A DNA stretch of 64,000 nt from Kaistella gelatinilytica (GTDB taxonomy: Bacteria > Bacteroidota > Bacteroidia > Flavobacteriales > Weeksellaceae): contig NZ_JADPVI010000001.1 in the NCBI RefSeq assembly GCF_015679325.1, positions 1,302,001-1,366,000 of the forward strand, in the 5' to 3' direction. The stretch's first letter is position 1. Every line of letters starts with the position of its first letter. Below are positions 32,936 to 41,564 of the stretch, piece by piece. The notes under the pieces were generated by a model. The model made no database searches, was not told the DNA's origin, and worked only from the letters and a program-made list of their open reading frames with translations. The translations under genes were made by a program, and so were the position numbers.

Positions 32936-33340
32936 TTAAACTGCAGGTTTTTCCTGACACAACTCTACTAAAATACCATTCGTGGATTTTGGATGGAGAA
33001 AAACGACGAGTTTATTATCGGCGCCGTCTTTGGGTTCTTCGGAGATGAAGATAAATCCGGCTTTTTTTAGGCGTTCGATCTCTGTTTGGATATTTTCTAC
33101 GCCGAAAGCGATGTGGTGAATTCCTTCCCCGCGTTTATCGAGAAATTTGGCAATGGGACTTTCTGGATTGGTGGCTTCCAGGAGTTCAATCTTCGATTCG
33201 CCAAGTTCGTAGAATGAAGTGGTGACTCCTTCCCTTTCCACGGCTTCCTGTTTGTAGTTTTCTTTTCCCAGGAGTTTAGCAAATAATTCGTCGGAGGTTT
33301 TTAAGGATTTTACGGCGATTCCGAGGTGTTCTATTTTCAT
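32936..33340 (-). CDS. mce: Methylmalonyl-CoA epimerase
   Basis: 134 residues, the usual length. VOC/glyoxalase fold with metal ligands expected in EHLGIAV (His5), GIHHIAFGV (His) and GILVELCQ (Glu); the central ANPESPIAKFLDKRGEG motif is typical of the family. The enzyme interconverts (R)- and (S)-methylmalonyl-CoA in propionate metabolism. It is a single gene on the minus strand. Three GTTGGAT heptamers lie directly before its start codon. Confidence 0.93.
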   Translation of the reverse strand: MKIEHLGIAVKSLKTSDELFAKLLGKENYKQEAVEREGVTTSFYELGESKIELLEATNPESPIAKFLDKRGEGIHHIAFGVENIQTEIERLKKAGFIFISEEPKDGADNKLVVFLHPKSTNGILVELCQEKPAV

Positions 33341-33344
33341 GGGT

Positions 33345-33418
33345 GTTGGATGTTGGATGTTGGATGAAGAATAATGAGCAATTGGTAATGGGTAATTGGT
33401 AATTGGTTATGGGTGATT
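33345..33418. repeat. Two runs of tandem heptamers upstream of mce
   Basis: Three GTTGGAT units (33345-33365) and, 18 bases on, five related units (33384-33418: GGTAATG, GGTAATT, GGTAATT, GGTTATG, GGTGATT). Both runs keep a strict 7-base period but differ in unit. Confidence 0.75.
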
Positions 33419-33447
33419 TATCTTACTTTGATTTTTAGCGCGTTCTT

Positions 33448-33595
33448 GCGTGAGGGTGAAGTGCATTGTTGGAGCTCTTTTTTTGCGGTGGGTTTTGCGG
33501 CGGCGCAAAAAAGCGACTGCACGGAAACCGACCTTTTTTTTGGGGTGGATTTTAGCGGTGGCAAAAAAAAGGGCACGCCCCAATAATTGAAACAA
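33448..33595. repeat. Long hairpin repeat related to the ACGGAAA-type element
   Basis: It carries GTGCATTG, a stem of CTTTTTTTGCG (33477-33487) with CGCAAAAAAGC (33504-33514), and the tail ACTGCACGGAAACCGACC followed by a T run. The ACGGAAA...GACC tail resembles the ACGGAAAGCGGG tail of the repeat at 53425-53497, so it may be a third, longer member. A second half (33541-33580) repeats GGGGTGG and an A run. Confidence 0.5.
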
Positions 33596-33601
33596 AAATA
33601 G

Positions 33602-33609
33602 TAAATTTG
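33602..33609 (+). promoter_or_regulatory. -7-like box directly before rbfA
   Basis: TAAATTTG, four bases before the rbfA ATG at 33614. If it is the promoter, the rbfA mRNA would be leaderless or nearly so. Confidence 0.35.
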
Positions 33610-33613
33610 CGCC

Positions 33614-33976
33614 ATGAACGAAAGCAACAGACAGAAAAAAGTCGCACAGATTATACAGGAAGATTTTGCAGAATTGTTCCGCAAACAGGCTTCGGAAAGT
33701 AAGCAATCCTTTTTGGTATCGGTTTCAGATGTGAAAGTAACGGCTGATTTGAGTATCGCAAAAATTTATTTGAGCATTTTCCCGACAGAATTCCGGAAAG
33801 ATATTATGAAGGAAATTCTGGTGAATAAAGCACATTACAGAAATTTTATCGGTCAGAAAATGGGGAAACAGGTGCGGATCATTCCGGAACTTAATTTTTA
33901 CCTGGACACGACTTTGGACGATGTGGAAAAAATTGAGAAAGAATTGAGAGGCGAAGGCGACAATCCTATTCTATAA
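33614..33976 (+). CDS. rbfA: Ribosome-binding factor A
   Basis: 120 residues. The KH-like fold is recognisable from QKKVAQIIQEDFAELF at the N-terminus, VSDVKVTADLSIAKIYLSIF in the centre and LRGEGDN at the end, with VRIIPELNFYLDTTLDD as a family signature. RbfA binds the 30S subunit and helps 16S rRNA 5'-end maturation and cold adaptation. It is followed after 22 bases by a LolC/E-type permease, a neighbour pair common in Bacteroidota. Confidence 0.95.
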   Translation: MNESNRQKKVAQIIQEDFAELFRKQASESKQSFLVSVSDVKVTADLSIAKIYLSIFPTEFRKDIMKEILVNKAHYRNFIGQKMGKQVRIIPELNFYLDTTLDDVEKIEKELRGEGDNPIL

Positions 33977-33998
33977 TCTGTTTTAAAGTTTATTTTCT

Positions 33999-35210
33999 TT
34001 GAAGAACACGGCTTTTTATATTGCGACCCGATACCTTTTGGCAAAAAAAGGAAGTACTGCAGTCACTTTTATTACGTGGCTCGCCGCTTTAGCGATGATG
34101 GTTGCAGTGACGGCGATGTTTATTATTATTTCTGTTTTCTCTGGTTTGGAGGATCTGAATCAGGATCTGATCGCCAATCTGCATTCTGACATTACGGTGA
34201 CAAGCAAGGAGGGAAAAACACTTCCGGACGTTGATAAAGCCACGAAAATTTTAGAATCTACTAAAGATATTCTTCATTTTTCTAAAGTAATTGAGGAGAA
34301 AGTTTATATCAATTTTCGGGATAATGGTGATATTGCGAATTTGCGCGGCGTAGATTCTGCGTACATTTTTGTGAATCCGATCAATAAAAATATTTTCTAC
34401 GGTACCTATCCGAGTTTTAAATATTCGAATGAAGTTTTACTGGAAAACAAACTGGACAACCGACTGGCAATCCCGATTGGGGAGTCGACTGATTTTGCGG
34501 AATTGTTGATGCCGAAACCCGGTACAGGAATGATCAGCGCGGAAAAAGATATTTTCAATAAAAGGGAAATTTTTGTTTCGGGTGTTTTTCCAGGAAATGA
34601 TCAGCTGGACAATACGATCATTGCGCCCATTGAACTCACGCGGGAATTGCTGAATCTACCAAAAAAATCGGCGTATCAAATTGTTATCAAATTAAAAAAT
34701 CCTGAAAATACAGATGCTGTAAAAGACCATGTGCAAAAACTTTTGGGAAAAAAATACGACATCAAAACCAAATCGGAAGAAAATGCAGCGTTTTGGAAGA
34801 TGATCAATACGGAGAAACTCTTTATTTACCTTATTTTTATGCTCGTGATCTTCATCACGACTTTTAATCTGGCAGGAGCAATTATTATTTTGCAACTTGA
34901 TAAAAAGGAACAGTCGAAATCGTTGATCTCATTAGGAATGAATTTAAAATCGCTCCGAAATGTCTATTTCTTCACCGGAATTCTTATTGTAACTTTTGGC
35001 TTGTTGAGTGGTTTAATTCTGGGAAGCGCGATCAGCTATTTGCAGATGGTGACTGGATTTTTCAAAGCGGGCGAAAATACCGATCTCCCTTTTCCGGTTC
35101 GGATCCGACTCATGAATTACGTTATTGTAGCGCTGACTTCGGGTATTTTTGGAATTGGGGTTTCCTGGATTTTCTCTAAAATCAATAAATCGTTTTTCAA
35201 AATTCAATAA
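33999..35210 (+). CDS. ABC transporter permease of the LolC/LolE (FtsX/MacB) type
   Basis: 403 residues from a TTG start at 33999. This is the only plausible initiator, since the frame is closed by the overlapping rbfA stop region upstream and the conserved FYIATRYLLAKKG motif begins just after it. Four membrane helices are placed as in LolC/E: one near the N-terminus (ITWLAALAMMVAVTAMFIII) and three at the C-terminus, with a large periplasmic MacB-PCD-like domain between. LolCDE releases lipoproteins from the inner membrane. The ATPase gene is not adjacent. Assignment to lipoprotein release is by family. Confidence 0.88.
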   Translation: MKNTAFYIATRYLLAKKGSTAVTFITWLAALAMMVAVTAMFIIISVFSGLEDLNQDLIANLHSDITVTSKEGKTLPDVDKATKILESTKDILHFSKVIEEKVYINFRDNGDIANLRGVDSAYIFVNPINKNIFYGTYPSFKYSNEVLLENKLDNRLAIPIGESTDFAELLMPKPGTGMISAEKDIFNKREIFVSGVFPGNDQLDNTIIAPIELTRELLNLPKKSAYQIVIKLKNPENTDAVKDHVQKLLGKKYDIKTKSEENAAFWKMINTEKLFIYLIFMLVIFITTFNLAGAIIILQLDKKEQSKSLISLGMNLKSLRNVYFFTGILIVTFGLLSGLILGSAISYLQMVTGFFKAGENTDLPFPVRIRLMNYVIVALTSGIFGIGVSWIFSKINKSFFKIQ

Positions 35211-35428
35211 GTTTTTTTTTTAAGATAAGAATCTTATGAAAGGTCGAGTTTTATTAAAAAAAACACCTTTTAACTAGCAGCAAAAAACAGATAATTTCTC
35301 TTTAACGTAATGAGGAAAATCATTCTCGAATTAAGCATTCTGATGATCAAACATTCCAATTTCAAAAAATCTAACATCGAGTCCTTAAAAAAAGTAATTC
35401 AAACCATGATGGTCGATTCATTTTTTAG

Positions 35429-35436
35429 CTAACTTT
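35429..35436 (+). promoter_or_regulatory. -7 promoter box of the first endonuclease gene
   Basis: TAACTTTG fits TAnnTTTG and lies 26 bases before the ATG at 35463. No good -33 TTG is visible at the ideal distance. The rest of the 252-base upstream gap shows nothing else. Confidence 0.5.
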
Positions 35437-35462
35437 GAAGCCCTAATTTAGTTATCACTCCA

Positions 35463-36581
35463 ATGAAAAAAATTCTTACTCTTTTACTTGGTGGATTATT
35501 CTCCATCACTTTCGCGCAAGCTCCTGCCAATTATTATGACGGAACTGCAGGATTAACAGGTTACGCCCTGAAAACAAAACTCAACGTGATCATCTCCAAC
35601 GGAGCTTTAGATCTGGGTTACGGAAGCGGAACCGGTGGCTTATGGCAAACTTATTTTACGTCAGACCGCGATTTGTATTACGAAAATAACGGAACTCTTC
35701 TCGACATGTATTCGGAAAAACCAGCAGGTCCCGATGCTTACGAATATAAATTAGGACGTGTTGTAGATGGTGGAAATCAGTGTGGAAACGGTGCGAACAG
35801 CGAAAATAGCTGTTACAATCGCGAACATTCTGTACCGAAAAGTTTTTTTGGTGGTCAGAGCGCAGTACCAATGGCAAATGACGCGCACTTTGTAATTCCG
35901 ACCGATTATTATGTGAACGGTCAGCGGTCAAATTATCCTTATGGAGAAGCAAGTGTCGCAAGCTGGACTTCAACAAACGGCTCAAAATTAGGCACCAGTA
36001 CTTTCCCGGGATATAGTGGAACGATCTTCGAACCGATCGATGAATTTAAAGGAGATTTAGCAAGAATGTCTTTATTTTTTATCACGAGATATGAAGATAA
36101 ATTAGCTTCTTTCTCCCCTTATCAAAGTGCAGGAAACCCTTTAGACGGAACAGTTGACAGAGGTTACAAACAATGGTATATCAACTTACTGTTAAAATGG
36201 TCTGCTCAAGATCCTGTTTCACAAAAAGAAATCGATAGAAATAATGCAGTTTATGTCAGACAAAAAAATAGAAATCCTTTCATCGATCATCCGGAATGGG
36301 TAAATATGATCTGGACTTCTACCCTTTCTACGAGTGATGTTGCTGCTTTCGATCAGAAAATCTCTATTTATCCAAACCCTGTTAGAAATGGCGAATTGCA
36401 TCTTTCAGGTTACGGTTTAGATCAGGTAAAAACGGTACAGATCTACACCATGGATGGTCGATTGATACAGACCATCAATCAGAATCTGAAAACTTCCAGA
36501 AAGATTATTTTAAAAAACAGAGAAAAAGGAACTTATATCTTAAAAACAGAAAATCAGTCAACCAAATTTATAGTTGAATAA
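35463..36581 (+). CDS. Secreted endonuclease I-family nuclease with T9SS sorting domain, copy 1
   Basis: 372 residues. Signal peptide (MKKILTLLLGGLFSITFAQ), then an endonuclease I/NucM domain (about 25-280) with the beta-beta-alpha metal-finger motif NREHSVPKSFFGG and HFVIPTDYYVNGQRSNYPYG. A Cys pair lies in the CGNGANSENSC segment before the active site. The C-terminal 75 residues (YPNPVRNGELHLSG to the end) are a type A T9SS sorting domain. The protein should be secreted and degrade extracellular DNA or RNA. A close paralogue follows 209 bases downstream. Confidence 0.92.
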   Translation: MKKILTLLLGGLFSITFAQAPANYYDGTAGLTGYALKTKLNVIISNGALDLGYGSGTGGLWQTYFTSDRDLYYENNGTLLDMYSEKPAGPDAYEYKLGRVVDGGNQCGNGANSENSCYNREHSVPKSFFGGQSAVPMANDAHFVIPTDYYVNGQRSNYPYGEASVASWTSTNGSKLGTSTFPGYSGTIFEPIDEFKGDLARMSLFFITRYEDKLASFSPYQSAGNPLDGTVDRGYKQWYINLLLKWSAQDPVSQKEIDRNNAVYVRQKNRNPFIDHPEWVNMIWTSTLSTSDVAAFDQKISIYPNPVRNGELHLSGYGLDQVKTVQIYTMDGRLIQTINQNLKTSRKIILKNREKGTYILKTENQSTKFIVE

Positions 36582-36600
36582 GTTTTTTGAGATTTAAAAA

Positions 36601-36632
36601 TTGAAACCGGCATTTTTTGTCGGTTTTTTTTG
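36601..36632 (+). terminator. Terminator after endonuclease copy 1
   Basis: Stem AACCGGC (36605-36611) / GTCGGTT (36619-36625), loop of T, followed by a run of eight T. The two nuclease genes are therefore separate units. Confidence 0.85.
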
Positions 36633-36757
36633 TCTGAAATCGAAATGCTGAATCCATTTTCGATATGAATTATTTAATGAAACCGCGATCAAATTTGAGA
36701 AAAATCATGTTTAACATAATATTAATTTGAATTTGATTTTTGGATTGAATTTTTATA

Positions 36758-36765
36758 TATATTTG
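36758..36765 (+). promoter_or_regulatory. -7 promoter box of the second endonuclease gene
   Basis: TATATTTG, 25 bases before the ATG at 36791, the same distance as in copy 1 within one base. TTTG elements lie upstream at 36732 and 36739 but not at the ideal 19-base spacing. Confidence 0.5.
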
Positions 36766-36790
36766 CCCTCCAAATTAATTATTAATTTAC

Positions 36791-37861
36791 ATGAAAAAAT
36801 TTACTACTCTTTTACTGGGCTTTTTGTTTTCGATGACATTTGCTCAAGCTCCAGCAACTTATTACGACGGAACTACAGGTTTAACAGGTGCTGCTCTGAA
36901 AACAAAATTAAGCTCGATCATCACAGCAGGTGCGATTGATAATGGATATAATGGCCTTTACAACGGCTATCCAACAACAGATAAAGATCATTATTATGAA
37001 AATGACGGTTCTGTTTTAGACATGTATTCTGAAAATCCAACCGGAACAGATCCTTATAATTATCAGCACGGCGTGAAAAAATGTGGAAATTACAGCGTTG
37101 AAGGCGATTGCTACAACAGAGAACACGTAGTTCCTCAAAGTTTTTTCGGCTCTAATGCACCGATGGTTTCCGATATCCATTTTATTCGTCCAACCGATGG
37201 AAAAGTAAACGGAATGAGAAGTAATTATCCTTTTGGTATGGTGACGAATCCTTCATTTACCTCCAAAAATGGAACGAAGGTTGGACCAAGCACTTCACCG
37301 GGTTACAGTGGATCTGTTTGCGAACCGATCAATGAATTTAAAGGAGATATCGCCAGAATGATCTTTTATTTTGTAACTAGATATGAATCCAGACTTTCAG
37401 GGTTTTCTTCCGGCGGAATGTTGGGCAACACCACTTATCCAGGATTGACGAGCTGGGAAAAAGACGTTTTGGTAAGCTGGGCAGCTCAGGATCCGCTTTC
37501 CCTTACGGAAATCGAAAGAAACAATGCTTCTTACGTTTTTCAAAAAAACAGAAACCCGTTCATCGACCACCCAGAATGGGTAAATGCAATTTGGGGATCT
37601 GGTCTTTCTACAAGCGATGTAAACACTGTTGAAAATAAACTTTTTGTTTCTCCGAATCCGGTTAGAAATGGGGAACTACAACTTTCGGGAAGTAATCTTG
37701 ATGAAATCAAAAAGGTACAGATCTATTCTATGGAGGGTAAATTGATCCAAACTGTGAATCAGGATTTTAAAACTTCAGGAAAAATAATTTTGAAAAATGC
37801 AGTGAAAGGAATTTATATTCTAAAAACTGAAAATGAATCAGTGAAATTTATCGTTGAGTAA
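36791..37861 (+). CDS. Secreted endonuclease I-family nuclease with T9SS sorting domain, copy 2
   Basis: 356 residues, paralogue of the gene at 35463-36581 over its whole length: same signal peptide plan, NREHVVPQSFFG active-site motif, HFIRPTDGKVNGMRSNYPFG, and a near-identical T9SS domain (PNPVRNGELQLSGSNLDEIK). It differs by shorter loops after the signal peptide and before the Cys pair (CGNYSVEGDC). Both copies keep the active-site His, so both should be active. Tandem duplication is evident. Confidence 0.92.
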   Translation: MKKFTTLLLGFLFSMTFAQAPATYYDGTTGLTGAALKTKLSSIITAGAIDNGYNGLYNGYPTTDKDHYYENDGSVLDMYSENPTGTDPYNYQHGVKKCGNYSVEGDCYNREHVVPQSFFGSNAPMVSDIHFIRPTDGKVNGMRSNYPFGMVTNPSFTSKNGTKVGPSTSPGYSGSVCEPINEFKGDIARMIFYFVTRYESRLSGFSSGGMLGNTTYPGLTSWEKDVLVSWAAQDPLSLTEIERNNASYVFQKNRNPFIDHPEWVNAIWGSGLSTSDVNTVENKLFVSPNPVRNGELQLSGSNLDEIKKVQIYSMEGKLIQTVNQDFKTSGKIILKNAVKGIYILKTENESVKFIVE

Positions 37862-37880
37862 TTTTCTTCTGCTATCAATT

Positions 37881-37912
37881 AAAACCGGTGATCAATTCGC
37901 CGGTTTTTTTTT
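37881..37912 (+). terminator. Terminator after endonuclease copy 2
   Basis: Stem AACCGG (37883-37888) / CCGGTT (37900-37905) with an 11-base loop and a run of nine T. Confidence 0.88.
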
Positions 37913-38009
37913 GTCGAATTTGAAACATTGTCCTGCAAATGAATGGACCATAAATTAAAACAATAGTATAAATCATATAGAAGATCGGTTATTAACTGGT
38001 CTTTTTTTT

Positions 38010-38017
38010 TATTTTTG
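38010..38017 (+). promoter_or_regulatory. -7-like box directly before aroE
   Basis: TATTTTTG, four bases before the aroE ATG at 38022; it would give a leaderless mRNA if used. No convincing -33 element. Confidence 0.3.
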
Positions 38018-38021
38018 ACGG

Positions 38022-38759
38022 ATGAACGATCAGAAGCATTTAGGGATAATCGGGAAAAACATTTCCTACTCCTTTTCGAAAAAATATTTTGAAGATAAAT
38101 TTCAACGTTTGATGTTGAATGATTATTCTTATGACGTTTTCGACTTAAAGGATATTTCGGAAGTCGAAGAGATTTTTAAAGATCCAGATCTTATTGGGTT
38201 AAATGTGACCATTCCCTATAAAGAAAAAATCCTTCCTTATTTAGATGAGTTGAGCGACGAAGCTGCCGAAATTGGCGCAGTGAATTGCATTTTGATCAAG
38301 GACAACATCAAAAAAGGTTTTAATACTGATGTTTTTGGCTTTGAAAAGACCCTTTTAATTCATCGGAAAAGTTTTCACGATTCCGCTTTGATTTTGGGAA
38401 ATGGCGGTGCTGCAAAAGCGGTACAATATGTTTTAAATAAATATGAAATTCCTTTCCAAACAGTTTCCCGAAATTCTGAATTAAATTTTTCAAATATTAC
38501 GAAAGAAATCGTGGCTGAAAACACATTAATTATTCAGTGTACACCTGTTGGAACTTTTCCAAATGTAGAAGATTGTCTTGATTTTCCTTTTGAAGGAATG
38601 ACCGAAAAACATTTGATTATCGACCTCATTTATAATCCCGTTTACACTTCATTCATTAAAAAAGCCTCCGAAAAAGGAGCCAAAACTGCAAACGGATATT
38701 ATATGCTTGAGCAGCAGGCAGAAAAAAATTGGGAAATTTGGAATTTTCAAAAAAAATAA
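38022..38759 (+). CDS. aroE: Shikimate dehydrogenase
   Basis: 245 residues, short but normal for Bacteroidota AroE. Substrate-binding motifs are GIIGKNISYSFSKKYF (shikimate Ser residues) and GLNVTIPYKEKILPYLDE with the catalytic Lys and Asp; the cofactor loop is ILGNGGAAKAVQYVL and the C-terminal NGYYMLEQQAEKNWEIW is characteristic. It catalyses NADPH-dependent reduction of 3-dehydroshikimate. It is followed by a DUF349 protein gene after 76 bases, a frequent neighbour in this group. Confidence 0.95.
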   Translation: MNDQKHLGIIGKNISYSFSKKYFEDKFQRLMLNDYSYDVFDLKDISEVEEIFKDPDLIGLNVTIPYKEKILPYLDELSDEAAEIGAVNCILIKDNIKKGFNTDVFGFEKTLLIHRKSFHDSALILGNGGAAKAVQYVLNKYEIPFQTVSRNSELNFSNITKEIVAENTLIIQCTPVGTFPNVEDCLDFPFEGMTEKHLIIDLIYNPVYTSFIKKASEKGAKTANGYYMLEQQAEKNWEIWNFQKK

Positions 38760-38835
38760 GTTAATTTAGTGCTCTGTTTACACACAAATGAAACAAAATT
38801 AATTTCCGCCCTTTAATTCTAATAAAAAGCTTGCT

Positions 38836-40860
38836 ATGATCACAGAAGATTCAATCTCTGACAACCCTGAAAAACAACCAATTCCTGAAGAGGTTCCCAC
38901 TGAAAACACAGCCGAAAAACCGACAGAAGTTCTGGAAGAAAATACCGTAGCTATTCCTGAAACGGAAGTTGCTGTTGAAAATTCAGAAAGTACTGAAGAA
39001 ATTACTGCTGCGGAAACCGATTCACCTTCTGAAGAAGTTTTACAGGAAAAACCAGAACATCAAGCAGATGTTGATACTCAAAAATCAGTTGAGATCCCAG
39101 CTGCAACAAAAGTTCTGTCAGAAATTGATCCGAAAAAAGCAGATCATGGCGAACCAGCTCAGGATCACAATGAAGAAACTGAATTAGAAGAAACTGCTTC
39201 TTTAACGTTACCAGAAATTTTAAAAGAAATGGAAAGCATCGTTAATAAAGAAGATGCAGGCGCAAATTTCAGAACCTTTAACCATCTGAAAGAACAGGCC
39301 AACCATTTTATTCACGACGAAATCGAAGATCAGAAGCATGAATTTATTGGCGCGGGAAATCCGGAAGAGAATTTCAACTTTCACCATCCTGCTCAAAACA
39401 AACTTTCTGCATTGATTCACCTTTTCCGCGAGAAAAACGATGAATACAGCAAAAAACAGGAAGCCAATCATTCTAAAAATTTAGAAGAACGTCAGGGAAT
39501 TATAGAAAAACTTAAAAATCTTTATACCAATACGGAAGCAGGAACGAATCTCTTTAAAGCCATTCGTACCATTAAAGAAGACTGGAAGAACGCGGGACAA
39601 GTTGCAAAATCTGAGTTTAAAATTCTTAATAATAATTATTTCCACCATTTGAATCAATTTTATCAAATGCTGGATATGAATAAGGAATATATGGAGCAGG
39701 AATATGCCCATAATTTGGAGAAAAGACAGCACATCATCGACCGTGCAAAAGTTCTGGAAACTGAACCTGCCGTACAGAAAGCGCTGAATGAACTGCAATA
39801 TCTGCATAAGCTCTGGAAAGAAGAAGCTGAACCGGTAGCAGAAGAATTCCGGGAGAAAACCTGGGACGAGTTCAAAGAAATATCCAACAGAATTCACGAT
39901 AGAAAAGGTGAACTTTCTGCACAGATAGACGGAGAACAAGCTGAAAATCTCGAAAAGAAAACGAAGATCATCGAGGAAATTAAAAAGATCTGCAACCCTG
40001 AAAAAGAAGCAAATCACAATTACTGGCAGAATTCCATCAAAAAAATTGAAGATCTAAGAACTGAATTTTTAAAACTCGGAAGTGTTCCAAGAAAAGTTTC
40101 CAATCAAAACTGGAATGATTTCAAGCAACATCTTAGAAATTTTAACACCAAGAAAAACGAATTCTATAAAGGTCTGAAAAATTCGCAGCAAACCAATCTC
40201 GATAATAAACTGAAATTGATCGCCACTGCGAAAGACAATATGCTTTCAGAAGACTGGGAAATTATAGTTCCGCTTTTCAAAAAACTTCAGGATGAATGGA
40301 AAACGATCGGTCACGTTCCAAGAAGCATGACGAATAAAGTTTGGGATGATTTCCGCGAAGCCTGTAACACTTTTTTCAATAATTACAGAGAAAAAAATAA
40401 TGCAGTAAGCGACAACTGGAAAGACAATTACAAACATAAGAAACAACTTCTCGACGAGCTGAAAGAAGTTACTTACGAAGAAGGAAGTGTTGAAAAAATA
40501 GAACATATTAAAACCAGCTGGAACAATATCGGAAAAGTTCCACGCGAAAAATTAGCCATCAATACAGAGTTTAACAAAACTTTGAGAGATAAGTTGAAAC
40601 TGAATAAAATTAGTGAATACAGTCTGAAAGAAGAAGGCCTGTCTGAAGATCAGCTTACCGACAAAGCCCGAAAAATCAAAAATCAAATTGGAGATCTTGA
40701 GGCAGAGATTGTAAAAATGGAAAATAATTTAGGCTTCTTCAAAAATTCAACGCGAGAAAATCCTTTATTAATAGAAACCTACGAGCGAATTGATGACAAG
40801 AAATCTGAACTTGAAAGTATGAAACAAACGCTTCACAATATTCTTTCGGGCGAAAATTAA
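38836..40860 (+). CDS. DUF349-repeat protein
   Basis: 674 residues. The first 130 residues are an acidic, Pro/Thr/Glu-rich low-complexity region without structure. From about 150 to 620 there are five or so DUF349-type helical repeats of about 70 residues, each with a pattern like K-x-L-x-x-x-W-K-x-x-G-x-V-P-R (visible as LQDEWKTIGHVPRSMTNKVW and IKTSWNNIGKVPREKLA). The last 60 residues form a coiled coil. No signal peptide. The family has no firm function; it is related in part to stress or membrane maintenance proteins. The next gene starts 11 bases later. Confidence 0.88.
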   Translation: MITEDSISDNPEKQPIPEEVPTENTAEKPTEVLEENTVAIPETEVAVENSESTEEITAAETDSPSEEVLQEKPEHQADVDTQKSVEIPAATKVLSEIDPKKADHGEPAQDHNEETELEETASLTLPEILKEMESIVNKEDAGANFRTFNHLKEQANHFIHDEIEDQKHEFIGAGNPEENFNFHHPAQNKLSALIHLFREKNDEYSKKQEANHSKNLEERQGIIEKLKNLYTNTEAGTNLFKAIRTIKEDWKNAGQVAKSEFKILNNNYFHHLNQFYQMLDMNKEYMEQEYAHNLEKRQHIIDRAKVLETEPAVQKALNELQYLHKLWKEEAEPVAEEFREKTWDEFKEISNRIHDRKGELSAQIDGEQAENLEKKTKIIEEIKKICNPEKEANHNYWQNSIKKIEDLRTEFLKLGSVPRKVSNQNWNDFKQHLRNFNTKKNEFYKGLKNSQQTNLDNKLKLIATAKDNMLSEDWEIIVPLFKKLQDEWKTIGHVPRSMTNKVWDDFREACNTFFNNYREKNNAVSDNWKDNYKHKKQLLDELKEVTYEEGSVEKIEHIKTSWNNIGKVPREKLAINTEFNKTLRDKLKLNKISEYSLKEEGLSEDQLTDKARKIKNQIGDLEAEIVKMENNLGFFKNSTRENPLLIETYERIDDKKSELESMKQTLHNILSGEN

Positions 40861-40871
40861 TCAAAAGCGGT

Positions 40872-41471
40872 ATGATCAAAAAAATATTTTTATTGCTGTT
40901 CATCGCAAGTTTAGGATTAATTAAAGCGCAGGGTTCTGTCGCAGATTTAATTTCGGTTCCCGGACCGATCGATTTAGATGGGACCGAATTTTTGTTGAGT
41001 TGGAGCAAACAACCGTCAAAAACGCTTTACAGGCAGCAGTTTTTACCGCGAGTTGAGCAGATTGAAAATTTCACGCAACTACTCGACTTCTCTTATTTTA
41101 ATAAAGAAATTGATATTGAACTGGCCGTAAGACAAAAAGTAGAATCGATTCAGAACAGAGCTGAAAAAGATAAATTTGCAAAGGTGAATGTTTCTGAAAG
41201 CCCGGATGGAAAAGAATATATTGTTGATTATTTTATTTCTGAAGCGCCGTCAAAAGGCGATTCATATATCGAATACAATGTTTACCGATTTAAGAAATTA
41301 GATGCGGGAACGCAAAAAAGTTTCCTCATTCTTTCCTACGCGAAGAGAAGTTATGGTGATCTGAAATCTGCGGCAAAATCTTTGAATAAAGAAAGAGATC
41401 GTTTGATGACCAACATCATCGAATATAAAATTCCAGAAATTAAAGTGGCAGCTTTACCCGCAGGGAAGTAA
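40872..41471 (+). CDS. Secreted protein of unknown function
   Basis: 199 residues with a signal peptide (MIKKIFLLLFIASLGLIKAQ). The mature part (GPIDLDGTEFLLSWSKQPSK onward) has mixed strands and helices and no motif that I recognise. It follows the DUF349 gene by 11 bases and probably shares its mRNA, ending at the terminator at 41494-41524. It is likely a periplasmic protein. Unnamed homologues are expected in flavobacteria. Confidence 0.75.
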   Translation: MIKKIFLLLFIASLGLIKAQGSVADLISVPGPIDLDGTEFLLSWSKQPSKTLYRQQFLPRVEQIENFTQLLDFSYFNKEIDIELAVRQKVESIQNRAEKDKFAKVNVSESPDGKEYIVDYFISEAPSKGDSYIEYNVYRFKKLDAGTQKSFLILSYAKRSYGDLKSAAKSLNKERDRLMTNIIEYKIPEIKVAALPAGK

Positions 41472-41493
41472 TTTTACAAAAAAATAATTATCA

Positions 41494-41524
41494 AAACACT
41501 CGACAGATTTGTTGGGTGTTTTTT
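41494..41524 (+). terminator. Strong terminator between the secreted protein and ribD
   Basis: An 11-base stem AACACTCGACA / TGTTGGGTGTT with two wobble pairs, a 4-base loop and a following T run. Confidence 0.88.
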
Positions 41525-41564
41525 AGCAAATACTCATTTTTCTCAACCCTCTATTCATTCGAGA

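Noticed and set aside
33407..33706. Minus-strand reading frame across the hairpin repeat upstream of rbfA
   Set aside because: It reads through a repeat element and the opposite strand of rbfA and has no conserved features.
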